This document shows positions 44,081-52,628 of a stretch of 64,000 nucleotides of DNA, in pieces. This DNA is from Flavobacterium aquicola (GTDB lineage Bacteria > Bacteroidota > Bacteroidia > Flavobacteriales > Flavobacteriaceae). How positions within the stretch are numbered: position 1 is the stretch's first letter; the number at the start of each line of letters is the position of its first letter. Position numbers and translations under genes: made by a program. The stretch is from assembly GCF_003385115.1 (NCBI RefSeq), contig NZ_QUNI01000002.1, positions 310,001 through 374,000 of the forward strand. The letters are read 5' to 3'. The notes beneath the pieces were generated by a model. That model was not told the DNA's origin. It did not search any database and worked only from the letters and a program-made list of their open reading frames with translations.

Positions 44081-45124
44081 TCACTCCTCATCATCCACAT
44101 GATGTGACTTAGAATACCCTCTCCATTTCTCAATACAATCCTGAAAATCTTGTGGCAATTCGGTATCAAAACGCATCATTTCACCTGTATTAGGATGTAC
44201 AAAACCAAGTGTTTTAGCATGCAGTGCCTGACGTGGCAACGCTTTAAAACAATTCTCGATAAACTGTTTGTATTTTGTAAATGTTGTTCCTTTCAGAATC
44301 AAGTGACCTCCGTAACGCTCATCATTAAAAAGCGGATGACCAATGTGTTTCAAGTGTGCACGAATCTGGTGTGTTCTTCCAGTTTCCAATTTACAGGAAA
44401 TCAATGTTACATACCCAAAACGCTCCAATACTTTATAATGTGTAATCGCCGGTTTACCAATTTCAGGATCCGCAAAAACGGCCATCTGCATGCGGTCTTT
44501 CAAATGTCTCGCCAAGTTTCCTTCAATAGTTCCGGAATCTTGGGCAACATTCCCCCAAACCAATGCAATATATTCTCTTTCGGATGTTTTAGCTTCAAAT
44601 TGTTTCGCCAAATGTGTCATCGCAGCTTCTGTTTTGGCAACAACCAATAATCCCGAAGTATCCTTGTCAATTCGATGAACCAAACCTGGGCGCTCACTGC
44701 TGTTCATTGGTAAATTCTCAAAATGAAATGCCAATGCGTTTACTAAAGTTCCTGTATAATTTCCGTGACCTGGATGAACTACCAATCCAGGCGGTTTATT
44801 GATTAACAAAAGAGCTTCATCTTCATATACAATATCTAGTGGAATATCCTCTGGATCTACCCTATTCTCAAACGGCGGATGCGAAAGCATTACCTGAATC
44901 ACATCAAAGGGTTTCACCTTATAATTCGACTTCACTGTCAAATCATTCACAAAAATATTCCCGTCGGTGGCGGCGTTCTGAATTTTATTTCGTGTTGCGT
45001 TTTGAATCAAGCCCATCAAGTATTTGTCAATCCGCAAAATGGCCTGCCCTTTCGGAACCTCAAACCTGTAATGCTCAAATAACTCTTCGTCTAAATCCTC
45101 TATGGGTTCAATATTATTGTTCAT
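44081..45124 (-). CDS. rluD: RluD-family 23S rRNA pseudouridine synthase
   Basis: This 347-residue RluA/RluD-type enzyme converts uridines of 23S rRNA to pseudouridine. An S4 domain lies at the start (about 25-85: ILRIDKYLMGLIQNATRNKIQNAATDGNIFVND). The catalytic motif is HRIDKDTSGLLVVAKT, with the essential Asp after HRI. The C-terminal region has GRTHQIRAHLKHIGHP, a hallmark. I chose the ATG at 45124 (MNNNIEPIED), because upstream residues are part of the PASTA gene in another frame. The start overlaps the PASTA gene's end by 11 bases, so both are in one operon. Which RluA subtype it is cannot be settled here. Confidence 0.93.
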   Translation of the reverse strand: MNNNIEPIEDLDEELFEHYRFEVPKGQAILRIDKYLMGLIQNATRNKIQNAATDGNIFVNDLTVKSNYKVKPFDVIQVMLSHPPFENRVDPEDIPLDIVYEDEALLLINKPPGLVVHPGHGNYTGTLVNALAFHFENLPMNSSERPGLVHRIDKDTSGLLVVAKTEAAMTHLAKQFEAKTSEREYIALVWGNVAQDSGTIEGNLARHLKDRMQMAVFADPEIGKPAITHYKVLERFGYVTLISCKLETGRTHQIRAHLKHIGHPLFNDERYGGHLILKGTTFTKYKQFIENCFKALPRQALHAKTLGFVHPNTGEMMRFDTELPQDFQDCIEKWRGYSKSHHVDDEE

Positions 45125-45740
45125 TCGCTGGTGTTGCTGTTTCTGTTGCGGGAACAGCTGTACTGTCCACTGGTTCTTCTTCCTGATAACTCTCTTTTCC
45201 GTCTCCCAAAACCAAATCAATTTTAGAAGCTTTCAATACTCTGTCCCCTACTTTTAGGTTTCTGCCTTTATAACGCATTTCAAGAACCATGTCTTTTCCT
45301 AAATTAGGAACATAAGTAATTGTCCCCGCTTCAAGTCCCAAAGCCTTTAATGTAGGCACAGCCTCACGATATGTTTTCTCTATTAAATCCGGAATTCTCA
45401 CAGATGAAAACCCAGATGAATTTATCTTGATATATACTTTTCTGCCTACTTTTACCTTTGTACCAGGCATTGGATCCTGCTCTACAACACTATATTTTGG
45501 ATAATCGCCTCTAAAATCAACACTATCCAGCAGCTCATAATCCAAATCCAGTTCGTCCAGTTTCTCTTCCACTTGCTCCTCGGTCAATTTTCTCAAATCT
45601 GGAACAGCAATTTCATGCCCATGATCAGTTGTAAAAGTCAGCCAATGCATAAATAAATAGGCTAAAACTGCAATAATTGCAAATGCAATTGCCACTTGTC
45701 CAAAAAAAACGCGGCTCGTAAGATATTTTTTTAAGCTCAT
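45114..45740 (-). CDS. PASTA-domain membrane protein
   Basis: This 208-residue protein has one N-terminal membrane helix (about residues 14-35) and an extracytoplasmic part with two to three PASTA-like repeats (VPDLRKLTEEQVEEKLDELDLDYELL; VRIPDLIEKTYREAVPTLKALGLEAG). PASTA units bind peptidoglycan precursors in kinases and penicillin-binding proteins; here no kinase domain is attached. The start at 45740 gives MSLKKYLTSRVF. The gene lies divergent to ddl, a cell-wall precursor enzyme, which fits a cell-envelope role. The downstream rluD overlaps by 11 bases. Confidence 0.9.
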   Translation of the reverse strand: MSLKKYLTSRVFFGQVAIAFAIIAVLAYLFMHWLTFTTDHGHEIAVPDLRKLTEEQVEEKLDELDLDYELLDSVDFRGDYPKYSVVEQDPMPGTKVKVGRKVYIKINSSGFSSVRIPDLIEKTYREAVPTLKALGLEAGTITYVPNLGKDMVLEMRYKGRNLKVGDRVLKASKIDLVLGDGKESYQEEEPVDSTAVPATETATPANEQ

Positions 45741-45792
45741 AAATATTTTTGTTTCCCGCAAAGATAAAGCTATTTCGTTTCAAAAAAAATGA

Positions 45793-45800
45793 TAATTTTG
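45793..45800 (+). promoter_or_regulatory. -7 box of the ddl promoter
   Basis: TAATTTTG matches TAnnTTTG. Transcription would begin near 45806, just before the palindromic leader. Confidence 0.6.
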
Positions 45801-45810
45801 TTTAGAATAG

Positions 45811-45850
45811 GTTTAATCGGCTAATCGGTTAAACGTTTAACCGATTAAAC
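45811..45850. promoter_or_regulatory. Perfect palindrome in the ddl leader
   Basis: A perfect 24-bp palindrome (45823-45846, half-site aatcggttaaac) lies inside a 40-base region whose ends are also inverted (gtttaatcgg at 45811-45820, ccgattaaac at 45841-45850). It ends eight bases before the ddl start codon. It can form two alternative hairpins in the mRNA or serve as a dimer-binding operator. Confidence 0.6.
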
Positions 45851-45857
45851 GAATAAA

Positions 45858-46829
45858 ATGAAAAACATTGCCATCATCATGGGCGGCTATTCAAGCGAAT
45901 ACAAGATCTCACTCATTAGCGGAAACGTAGTTTACCAATTTCTGGACAAAACAAAATACAACGGATTCAGAGTCCATATTTTCAAAGAAAAATGGGTGTA
46001 TGTTGATGACAATGACAATGAATTTCCAATAGACAAAAACGATTTTTCAACAACTGTAAACGGAACCAAAATCACTTTCGACTGCGTTTTCAATGCCATC
46101 CACGGAACACCAGGCGAAGACGGACTGATGCAGGCCTATTTTGAATTAATTGGTCTTCCGCAGTCATCCTGCGACTATTACCAAGCGGCATTAACGTTCA
46201 ATAAACGCGACATGCTTTCTGTTTTAAAACCGTACGGAATCAAAACTGCCACTTCCTACTATTTGAACAAAGGCGATATAATCAATACTGCCGAAATTAT
46301 AAAAACTGTCGGTTTGCCATGTTTTGTGAAACCAAATAAATCAGGTTCAAGTTTTGGAATCTCCAAAGTAAAAACCGAAGCTGAACTGCCAATCGCAATA
46401 GAAGTTGCTTATAAAGAAGATAACGAAATCATCATCGAAAGTTTCCTTGACGGAACCGAAGTTTCTGTCGGAGTCATCAACTATCAGGGAGAAACAATCG
46501 TTTTACCAATCACCGAAATTGTTTCAGAAAATGATTTCTTCGATTATGAAGCCAAATACGAAGGAAAATCACAGGAAATAACTCCTGCCAGAATTTCCGA
46601 AGAAATGACTCAAAAAGTTAGCGAAGCAGCAAAACGTGCTTACGAAGTGCTAAAAATGAAAGGTTTCTCCAGAAGCGAATTCATCTTTGTAAACGGAGAA
46701 CCGCACATGCTCGAAATGAATACCATTCCAGGATTGACAACAGAAAGTTTAATTCCGCAACAAGCCAAAGCAGCCGGAATTACATTGACAGATTTGTTTA
46801 CCAATGCTATTGAGTTAGCGCTTAATTAA
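45858..46829 (+). CDS. ddl: D-alanine--D-alanine ligase
   Basis: This 323-residue ATP-grasp enzyme joins two D-alanines to make the dipeptide used in peptidoglycan precursor synthesis. Family motifs are the N-terminal IIMGGYSSEYKISLISG, FNAIHGTPGEDG, PCFVKPNKSGSSFGISKV (ATP-binding), EVSVGV and the C-terminal LEMNTIPGLTTESLIP with metal-binding Glu and Asn. It lies divergent to the PASTA gene. The leader carries a perfect palindrome just before the start. Length is normal for Ddl. Confidence 0.95.
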   Translation: MKNIAIIMGGYSSEYKISLISGNVVYQFLDKTKYNGFRVHIFKEKWVYVDDNDNEFPIDKNDFSTTVNGTKITFDCVFNAIHGTPGEDGLMQAYFELIGLPQSSCDYYQAALTFNKRDMLSVLKPYGIKTATSYYLNKGDIINTAEIIKTVGLPCFVKPNKSGSSFGISKVKTEAELPIAIEVAYKEDNEIIIESFLDGTEVSVGVINYQGETIVLPITEIVSENDFFDYEAKYEGKSQEITPARISEEMTQKVSEAAKRAYEVLKMKGFSRSEFIFVNGEPHMLEMNTIPGLTTESLIPQQAKAAGITLTDLFTNAIELALN

Positions 46830-46832
46830 GAA

Positions 46833-46905
46833 GCTGAGTTTCTGAGATGCTAAGTTTCTAAGCTTAAAAAATCTCAGAAACTTAGCATCTCAGAAACTTT
46901 AAAAA
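46833..46905. repeat. Inverted low-complexity repeat of the 'cttagcatctcag' family, copy 2
   Basis: The 17-mer tctgagatgctaagttt (46841-46857) is the exact reverse complement of aaacttagcatctcaga (46878-46894), giving a hairpin. The same 17-mer occurs in the spacer at 14729-14745. It follows the ddl stop directly. Confidence 0.8.
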
Positions 46906-46908
46906 CAA

Positions 46909-47481
46909 ATGAACAAAACCAGAATCGAAGCCTTTAGCGATGGCGTATTAGCAATTATCATTACCATAATGGTTTTGGAAATAAAGGCACCAGAAGAAGA
47001 TAGTTTTGAATCCTTAAAACATTTAATTCCAGTCTTCTTGAGCTATGTTTTGAGCTTTATATATGTTGGGATTTATTGGAACAACCACCATCATATGTTT
47101 CAGGTTGTTAAAAAAGTGAATGGTTCCATTTTATGGGGCAATCTTTTTTTACTCTTCTGGCTTTCCTTGATTCCGTTTGCTACTAGCTGGATTGGAGAAC
47201 ATCATTTTGCAGCAACACCAATGAGTATTTATGGTTTTGTTTTATTAATGTGTGCCATTGCATATAATCTGCTTCAAAATAAAATTATAAAGCTGGAAGG
47301 AAAAGATTCGATTCTACACCGCGCCGTTGAAAAAGACTTAAAAGGTAAAATATCAGCATTAGCCTATCTTTTGGCAATTCCATTAGCTTTTGTATCACCT
47401 TGGATTTCTGGCCTTCTTTATATATCTGTAGCGATGCTCTGGATTGTTCCAGATTCCAGAATTGAAAAACTACTAAACTAA
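46909..47481 (+). CDS. TMEM175-family (DUF1211) potassium channel-like protein
   Basis: This 190-residue membrane protein has about six hydrophobic segments. The diagnostic RxxxFSD motif at the start of the first helix is present (RIEAFSDGVLAIIITIMVLE), as expected for bacterial TMEM175 channels, which form tetramers that leak potassium. It starts 80 bases after ddl. It shares the same strand as coaD, which begins seven bases after its stop codon, so they are probably co-transcribed. Confidence 0.93.
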   Translation: MNKTRIEAFSDGVLAIIITIMVLEIKAPEEDSFESLKHLIPVFLSYVLSFIYVGIYWNNHHHMFQVVKKVNGSILWGNLFLLFWLSLIPFATSWIGEHHFAATPMSIYGFVLLMCAIAYNLLQNKIIKLEGKDSILHRAVEKDLKGKISALAYLLAIPLAFVSPWISGLLYISVAMLWIVPDSRIEKLLN

Positions 47482-47487
47482 AATGAA

Positions 47488-47952
47488 ATGAAAAAAGCCA
47501 TATTCCCAGGATCATTTGACCCAATAACTTTAGGACACGAAGACATCATTAATAGAGGCATTTCGCTTTTTGATGAAATCGTAATAGCCATTGGAGTCAA
47601 TGCCGAAAAAAAATACATGTTCAGCCTCGAAGAAAGAAAACGCTTTATTGAAGAGACATTCAAAAACGAGCCAAAAGTTACCGTTATCACTTACGAAGGA
47701 TTAACTATCGATTTATGCCAAAAAGTAAAAGCTGATTTCATTTTGAGAGGGTTGCGCAATCCCGCCGATTTCGAATTCGAAAAAGCCATTGCCCACACCA
47801 ACAGACGATTATCTAAAATAGAAACTGTCTTTTTATTAACCGCAGCACGAACTTCCTACATCAGTTCCAGTATCGTGAGAGACGTTATCCGAAATCATGG
47901 AGAATATGAAATGCTAGTTCCCGAAGCGGTGAGAGTGAAATTGCATAAATAA
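47488..47952 (+). CDS. coaD: Pantetheine-phosphate adenylyltransferase
   Basis: This 154-residue enzyme transfers AMP from ATP to 4'-phosphopantetheine, the fourth step of coenzyme A synthesis. The start AIFPGSFDPITLGHEDII contains the TxGH nucleotidyltransferase motif, and RTSYISSSIVRDVIRNHG holds the ISSS-x-x-R motif. The length is normal. I use the ATG at 47488; an ATG five bases upstream (47483) is followed at once by a stop in its own frame. Confidence 0.96.
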   Translation: MKKAIFPGSFDPITLGHEDIINRGISLFDEIVIAIGVNAEKKYMFSLEERKRFIEETFKNEPKVTVITYEGLTIDLCQKVKADFILRGLRNPADFEFEKAIAHTNRRLSKIETVFLLTAARTSYISSSIVRDVIRNHGEYEMLVPEAVRVKLHK

Positions 47953-48038
47953 TTAAGAATTCTGAAATAATTTTCAGCCCTAAGAGTTTTTAAAAACTGT
48001 TAGGTCTTCATAAACTTGCAAAACCTTCCATTTAACCG

Positions 48039-48046
48039 TAATTTTG
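48039..48046 (+). promoter_or_regulatory. -7 box of the PhnA-like gene promoter
   Basis: TAATTTTG matches TAnnTTTG, with a TTG about 20 bases upstream (48016), the usual -33 spacing. It lies 33 bases before the start at 48072. Confidence 0.6.
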
Positions 48047-48071
48047 CAGTCTAAAAAACACACCCTTTATA

Positions 48072-48638
48072 ATGAGCTTCGAAAGAGAATTAAATAAACG
48101 CAGCGGTTCACAATGTGAATTATGTACTGCCACTGAGAACCTAAAAGAATACCAAGTATTACCAACTCAAAAAGGAGGTTTAGACGAAAGCATTTATGCC
48201 TGTTCTACTTGTATCGATCAAATAGAGAATCCTGGTCATGAAGATTTAAACCATTGGAGATGTTTGAATGACAGCATGTGGAATGAACATATTCCAGTGC
48301 AAGTGGTATCTTGGAGAATGTTAAGCCGTTTGCGTAATCAAGATTTACTAGAACAAATGTATCTGGATGAAGATACGCTGGCATGGGCACAAGCCACAGG
48401 AGAAGGCGAAGATGATGAAAATAAAATTATTCACCGCGACGTAAACGGCGTAGTTTTGGCACACGGAGATTCGGTTGTTTTAATCAAAGACCTAAAAGTA
48501 AAAGGATCAAGCATGGTGGCCAAACAAGGAACTTCTGTGCGTAACATTCGCCTAGACCACGAAAATGCTGAATATATTGAAGGAAAAGTCGATGGACAGC
48601 AGATTGTAATTATCACACAATACGTTAAGAAAATATAG
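48072..48638 (+). CDS. PhnA/YjdM-like zinc-ribbon protein
   Basis: This 188-residue protein has an N-terminal zinc ribbon with two CxxC pairs (CELCTATENLKEY and YACSTC) and a C-terminal PhnA/YjdM domain (DVNGVVLAHGDSVVLIKDLKVKGSSMVAKQGTSVRNIRL). Despite the historical name, this family is not shown to cleave phosphonates in general. The middle part (about 60-115) is an insertion relative to the short E. coli protein. The gene is followed by a bidirectional terminator. Confidence 0.88.
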   Translation: MSFERELNKRSGSQCELCTATENLKEYQVLPTQKGGLDESIYACSTCIDQIENPGHEDLNHWRCLNDSMWNEHIPVQVVSWRMLSRLRNQDLLEQMYLDEDTLAWAQATGEGEDDENKIIHRDVNGVVLAHGDSVVLIKDLKVKGSSMVAKQGTSVRNIRLDHENAEYIEGKVDGQQIVIITQYVKKI

Positions 48639-48663
48639 TTTGCAGATTGCAGATTGCAATAAA

Positions 48664-48696
48664 AAAAAAGTCCTCGAAAAATCGAGGACTTTTTTG
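48664..48696. terminator. Bidirectional terminator
   Basis: The stem aaaaaagtcctcga / tcgaggactttttt is perfect and flanked by A and T runs. It separates the convergent PhnA-like gene and a small exported-protein gene. Confidence 0.9.
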
Positions 48697-48751
48697 TAAT
48701 TTATTAGCTCTGTAATCTTAAATCTTATAACTACAGTCTTAAATCTTTCTA

Positions 48752-49192
48752 CTAGCTTTTTTGAAATAATTTTTCAACTTGTTCTCTTGATAGCGGCTCA
48801 GAAATATTGGTAGAACCAGCTTCTTTACTGGAAACCATAAATTGTACTGTAGTTTTATCAGAGCTAGCAATATAATGCAGCCAAACAAAATTATTAGGTA
48901 ATTCCAATTTTACATCATTAAGAGGACTTGCTGTAAATCCGCCAGTAATGATTTTATAAAGACTTTGATATGCATTATCAACATTTTTAAAAGTAAAAGC
49001 TTTTAAAGACGGCTCAGCATCCTCAGATTGAACTGTGGTATAGAAAAAGGTAAACTCATCACCAATTTTCTGAACATAGAAATTATTATTTACTCTGCCT
49101 AATTTCTCAACAGGTACAGTTTCAAGAACTTTAATCTGGCTAAATCCAATAGAACTAATAAACAAAACAGCAATCGCAATAATTTTTTTCAT
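48752..49192 (-). CDS. Exported protein of unknown function (146 aa)
   Basis: This protein has a signal peptide (about 1-19, ending IGFSQ) and a beta-rich mature domain of about 125 residues without cysteines. Repeated aromatic positions (FTFFYTTVQSED, VWLHYIASSDKTTVQFMVSSKE) suggest a small beta-sheet domain. No family is recognised. It stands alone on the minus strand. Confidence 0.75.
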   Translation of the reverse strand: MKKIIAIAVLFISSIGFSQIKVLETVPVEKLGRVNNNFYVQKIGDEFTFFYTTVQSEDAEPSLKAFTFKNVDNAYQSLYKIITGGFTASPLNDVKLELPNNFVWLHYIASSDKTTVQFMVSSKEAGSTNISEPLSREQVEKLFQKS

Positions 49193-49403
49193 AATTTATC
49201 TGGGGTTTTAATGATATACTCTATTCGATAAGTATTTGCCAGCAAACATAATAATAAAAAAAATTAACTCCTTTATCAATCCTATTTTTTATTAACATAA
49301 AAATCAATTATTTTGTTTGTAATTTCAATTTCAGAATACAAACCACAATAATAAATCATTCCAAAAACTATCGTTTGGGATTATTTACCGCAAATCTTAC
49401 TAC

Positions 49404-50939
49404 CTAATCTGCATTAACTACCATGTAATTAGGATCTTCAATTATATTTACATCAATAATAGCTTCAGCATTTTTTAATAATTCAATACAGTCTGGGCTT
49501 AAATACCTTAAATGTACTTTCTTACCAATCTTAGAATATCGGTGTGTGACTGTATTTAAAGCTTCAATCGCTGACATATCAGCAATACGGCTTTCTTTGA
49601 AATCAATAATTACTTCATCAGGATCATTCAGAACATCAAATTTCTCTGCAAATACTGTAGTTGAAGCAAAAAAGAGAGGGCCGTATATTTCATAGTGCTT
49701 TACTCCGTTATCATCAATATACTTTTTAGCACGAATTCTTTTGGCACTTTCCCAAGCAAAAACTAAAGCCGAAACTACAACTCCAATCAAAACAGCCAAA
49801 GCCAAATTATGCAGTAAAACGGTAATCAAAGCCACGATTACTACAACAAAAACATCGTGATTTGGCATTTTATTGACAATTTTTAAACTCGCCCATTCAA
49901 ACGTTCCTATTGCAACCATAATCATAACTCCAACCAACGCTGCCATTGGCAATTGCTCAATAACTGGAGCACCAAATAAAATAATTAGCAGGATAGTTAA
50001 TGATGCTACGATTCCTGACAAACGCGCTCTAGAACCTGCGGAAAGATTTACTAAAGTCTGCGCAATCATAGGACAGCCTCCCATACCGAAGAAAAACCCA
50101 TTCAATATGTTAGAACTTCCCTGTGCAATGCATTCGCGGTTACCGTTTCCTTTAGTGCCTGTAATTTCATCGACTAAATTTAAAGTCAGTAATCCTTCAG
50201 TCAGTCCAACTGCTCCCATAATCAATGCATATGGAAAAATCAATCGTAAAGTTTCCCAATTAATTGGAATATTAGGAATATGAAATGGAGGAAAACCACC
50301 GCTGATTGATGCAATATCTTTCACCGTTTTAGTTTCAATTCCGAAGAAAAAAACCAAAACAAACACAACAATAATCGCTATTAAGGAAGCAGGAACAGCT
50401 TTGGTTAATTTTGGAACCAGCATTACTATTCCAATCGTCAAAGCCACTAAACCAGCCATAATATACATTGAACTTCCGGAAAGCCAGACAGCTTGGTTGT
50501 TAACTATCGTTTTAAACTGCTCCAGCTGCGACATAAATATCACAATTGCTAATCCGTTTACAAATCCAAACATAACTGGACGCGGCACCAGTCTAATGAA
50601 TTTCCCTAATTTAAAAAAACCAACCAAGATTTGCAATACACCAGCTAAAGCTACAGCTGCAAAAACATATTCTAAACCATGGGATTTCATCAAAGCAATT
50701 AATACAATCACCGTTGCACCTGCTCCGCCTGAAATCAATCCCGGTCTTCCGCCAAATACTGCTGTCACAAGACCTGCTATAAAAGCCGCATACAATCCCA
50801 TCAAAGGAGGGAATCCAGCTAATATTGCAAACGACAACGATTCTGGAATCATCGTCATAGCCACTGTAAACCCTGCTAAGACTTCAGTTTTATAGTTTAC
50901 TTTCTGTGAGAAGTCGAATAAATTAAGTAGTTTTTTCAT
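49404..50939 (-). CDS. SulP-family anion transporter with STAS domain
   Basis: This 511-residue inner-membrane transporter has about 12-14 hydrophobic segments. The SulP signature lies near the start (VAGFTVAMTMIPESLSFAILAGFPPLMGLYAAF, around residues 20-55). A STAS domain lies at the C-terminus (about 410-500, DEVIIDFKESRIADMSAIEALNTV). SulP proteins carry sulfate, bicarbonate or other anions; the glycine-rich NGFFFGMGGCPMIAQTLVN stretch resembles bicarbonate/sulfate-type members. The substrate is not settled. I chose the ATG at 50939 (MKKLLNLFDFSQ), six codons after an earlier ATG. It lies 30 bases downstream of a DbpA-like helicase on the same strand. Confidence 0.92.
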   Translation of the reverse strand: MKKLLNLFDFSQKVNYKTEVLAGFTVAMTMIPESLSFAILAGFPPLMGLYAAFIAGLVTAVFGGRPGLISGGAGATVIVLIALMKSHGLEYVFAAVALAGVLQILVGFFKLGKFIRLVPRPVMFGFVNGLAIVIFMSQLEQFKTIVNNQAVWLSGSSMYIMAGLVALTIGIVMLVPKLTKAVPASLIAIIVVFVLVFFFGIETKTVKDIASISGGFPPFHIPNIPINWETLRLIFPYALIMGAVGLTEGLLTLNLVDEITGTKGNGNRECIAQGSSNILNGFFFGMGGCPMIAQTLVNLSAGSRARLSGIVASLTILLIILFGAPVIEQLPMAALVGVMIMVAIGTFEWASLKIVNKMPNHDVFVVVIVALITVLLHNLALAVLIGVVVSALVFAWESAKRIRAKKYIDDNGVKHYEIYGPLFFASTTVFAEKFDVLNDPDEVIIDFKESRIADMSAIEALNTVTHRYSKIGKKVHLRYLSPDCIELLKNAEAIIDVNIIEDPNYMVVNAD

Positions 50940-50969
50940 GAATAATTTTAGAATCAAACCGAGTACTGA

Positions 50970-52319
50970 CTATTCTTCTTCTTTTTTAATCACTTTTCTG
51001 GCAACTTCAATTTTGAATTTCTTGCCTTTCATTTTTTCGTCTTTAACAGCGAGCAGTAAGTCTTTTACTTTATTGAATTTCACTGCTGCAAACGAAATAA
51101 AATCCTTCACTTCAATTAATCCTAAATCACCTTTTTCGAGTTTTCCTTTTTGGGAAAAGAAACCTACAATATCAATTTTATTCAATTTATTTTTCTTTCC
51201 TCCGCTAATGTAAATGGTTTGAAACTCGGGCGGTTTTGGCAGATTTATACTGTTTTCTACATTTAAAACTGGCATTTCATAATCAACATAATCCAGTTTT
51301 TTTTCACTTTCATTTACAATAAGATAAGCGGAACCCGAAGCCTGCATACGGGCAGTTCTTCCGTTTCTATGTGTAAACTCATCTTCTTTTAATGGCAGAT
51401 GATAATGAATTACGTGTTTCATTTCGGGAATATCCAATCCACGCGCTGCCAAATCTGTAGTGATCAAATAACTCATACTCCCATTACGGAATTGAATTAA
51501 AGATCTTTCTCGTTCCTCCTGATCCATTCCGCCATGATAATAGGTAGCATAAATTCCTTTTTCGTTTAAAGTGTCGCTGATTCGTTCGGCAGCATCACGA
51601 TGATTGCAAAAAATAATCGCCGACTGTGATTTTAACGAGCATATCAAGTTGAATAGGCTTTCTAATTTGTCCTTACTTTTAGAAATTACCATTTTGGTAA
51701 CCAAATTACTTGCTTTCTCTTCTTCAGATGGAATAAAATCTAAAACTGTAGGATTTACAACTCGGGTGTATTTTGGAATTTCAATGTCTGATGTAGCCGA
51801 AACTAAAACACGTTTGTTAAGCTTTGAAAGTTTCCCAATGATAAATGACATTTGTTCGTGAAAACCTAACTGCAGCGATTTATCAAACTCGTCCAAAATT
51901 AAAGTTTGAATCTTGTCCAGTCGAAAAGTACCTCTGTCGATATGGTCAGCAATTCGGCCGGGAGTTCCTATTAAAACAGCTGGAGGATTACTCAGATTTT
52001 TGATTTCAGTATCAATAGAATGTCCGCCGTAGCACACATTTACTTTGTAATCGGTTCCCATTTTTTTCCAAACCTGCTCAATCTGCAGTCCAAGTTCGCG
52101 TGACGGAACTAAAATCAGGCATTGAACCGATAAAATTTCGGGCAGCAGCATTTCGAAAATCGGTAATAAAAATGCTAATGTTTTTCCGGAACCTGTTGGA
52201 GAGAGCAGTAAAACATTATTGTCATTTAGGATAACATCCTGCGCAGTTTCCTGCATTTCATTTAGGCTTTCGATACCTATATTCAGTAATATATTATTGG
52301 AGTGGTGTTTCTTATTCAT
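50970..52319 (-). CDS. DbpA-like DEAD-box RNA helicase
   Basis: This 449-residue ATP-dependent RNA helicase shows all core motifs: Q-motif region with ESLNEMQ, Walker A SPTGSGKTLAF, Ia PSRELGLQ, Ib GTPGRIADHI, II LILDEFDKSL, III SATSD, and VI HRNGRTAR. Motif II reads DEFD instead of DEAD. The C-terminal domain (about 370-445, IYISGGKKNKLNKIDIVGFF...) matches the DbpA RNA-binding domain, which targets 23S rRNA during large-subunit assembly. Such DEFD variants occur in a Bacteroidota subgroup, from memory. Confidence 0.92.
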   Translation of the reverse strand: MNKKHHSNNILLNIGIESLNEMQETAQDVILNDNNVLLLSPTGSGKTLAFLLPIFEMLLPEILSVQCLILVPSRELGLQIEQVWKKMGTDYKVNVCYGGHSIDTEIKNLSNPPAVLIGTPGRIADHIDRGTFRLDKIQTLILDEFDKSLQLGFHEQMSFIIGKLSKLNKRVLVSATSDIEIPKYTRVVNPTVLDFIPSEEEKASNLVTKMVISKSKDKLESLFNLICSLKSQSAIIFCNHRDAAERISDTLNEKGIYATYYHGGMDQEERERSLIQFRNGSMSYLITTDLAARGLDIPEMKHVIHYHLPLKEDEFTHRNGRTARMQASGSAYLIVNESEKKLDYVDYEMPVLNVENSINLPKPPEFQTIYISGGKKNKLNKIDIVGFFSQKGKLEKGDLGLIEVKDFISFAAVKFNKVKDLLLAVKDEKMKGKKFKIEVARKVIKKEEE

Positions 52320-52472
52320 TTTGCAAAGGTAATCAAAAATAACACTTTGCTTTCGAGGTCAATATATTGGCTGCAAAAAAACAAAAAACACGTTTAATGA
52401 TTGAAATCATTTGCTGTGGTTATGACTTAATTAAAAGCTAGGATGATGGCAAAAGAGCAAAATGTTTCTCTT

Positions 52473-52569
52473 TAGCCCCGATTACTTCGTCAGTTCGCTT
52501 CGCTCGTGTGCAGTGAAAATCCTTTTTGTTTTTTCTTTAAAAATAAAAAGATTGCAACGGAAAGCGGGA
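52473..52569 (+). repeat. Interspersed hairpin element, copy B
   Basis: The element starts tagccccgattacttcg, contains gcagtgaaaatcc, has an AT-rich inner hairpin (cttttt / aaaaag), and ends gcaacggaaagcggga. It lies in the 309-base gap between the divergently ended helicase start and the surface-antigen gene end. An insert (acttcgtcagttcgctt) also appears at 2696-2712 outside any element. Confidence 0.8.
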
Positions 52570-52628
52570 ACAATGTCTCAAAAAATATCTAATCTTTCAG
52601 CTCCAAAAAATTAACAATAGAATCCAAC

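Noticed and set aside
49873..50895. Plus-strand frames opposite the SulP gene
   Set aside because: They mirror membrane segments of the SulP protein and have no start signals or family patterns.
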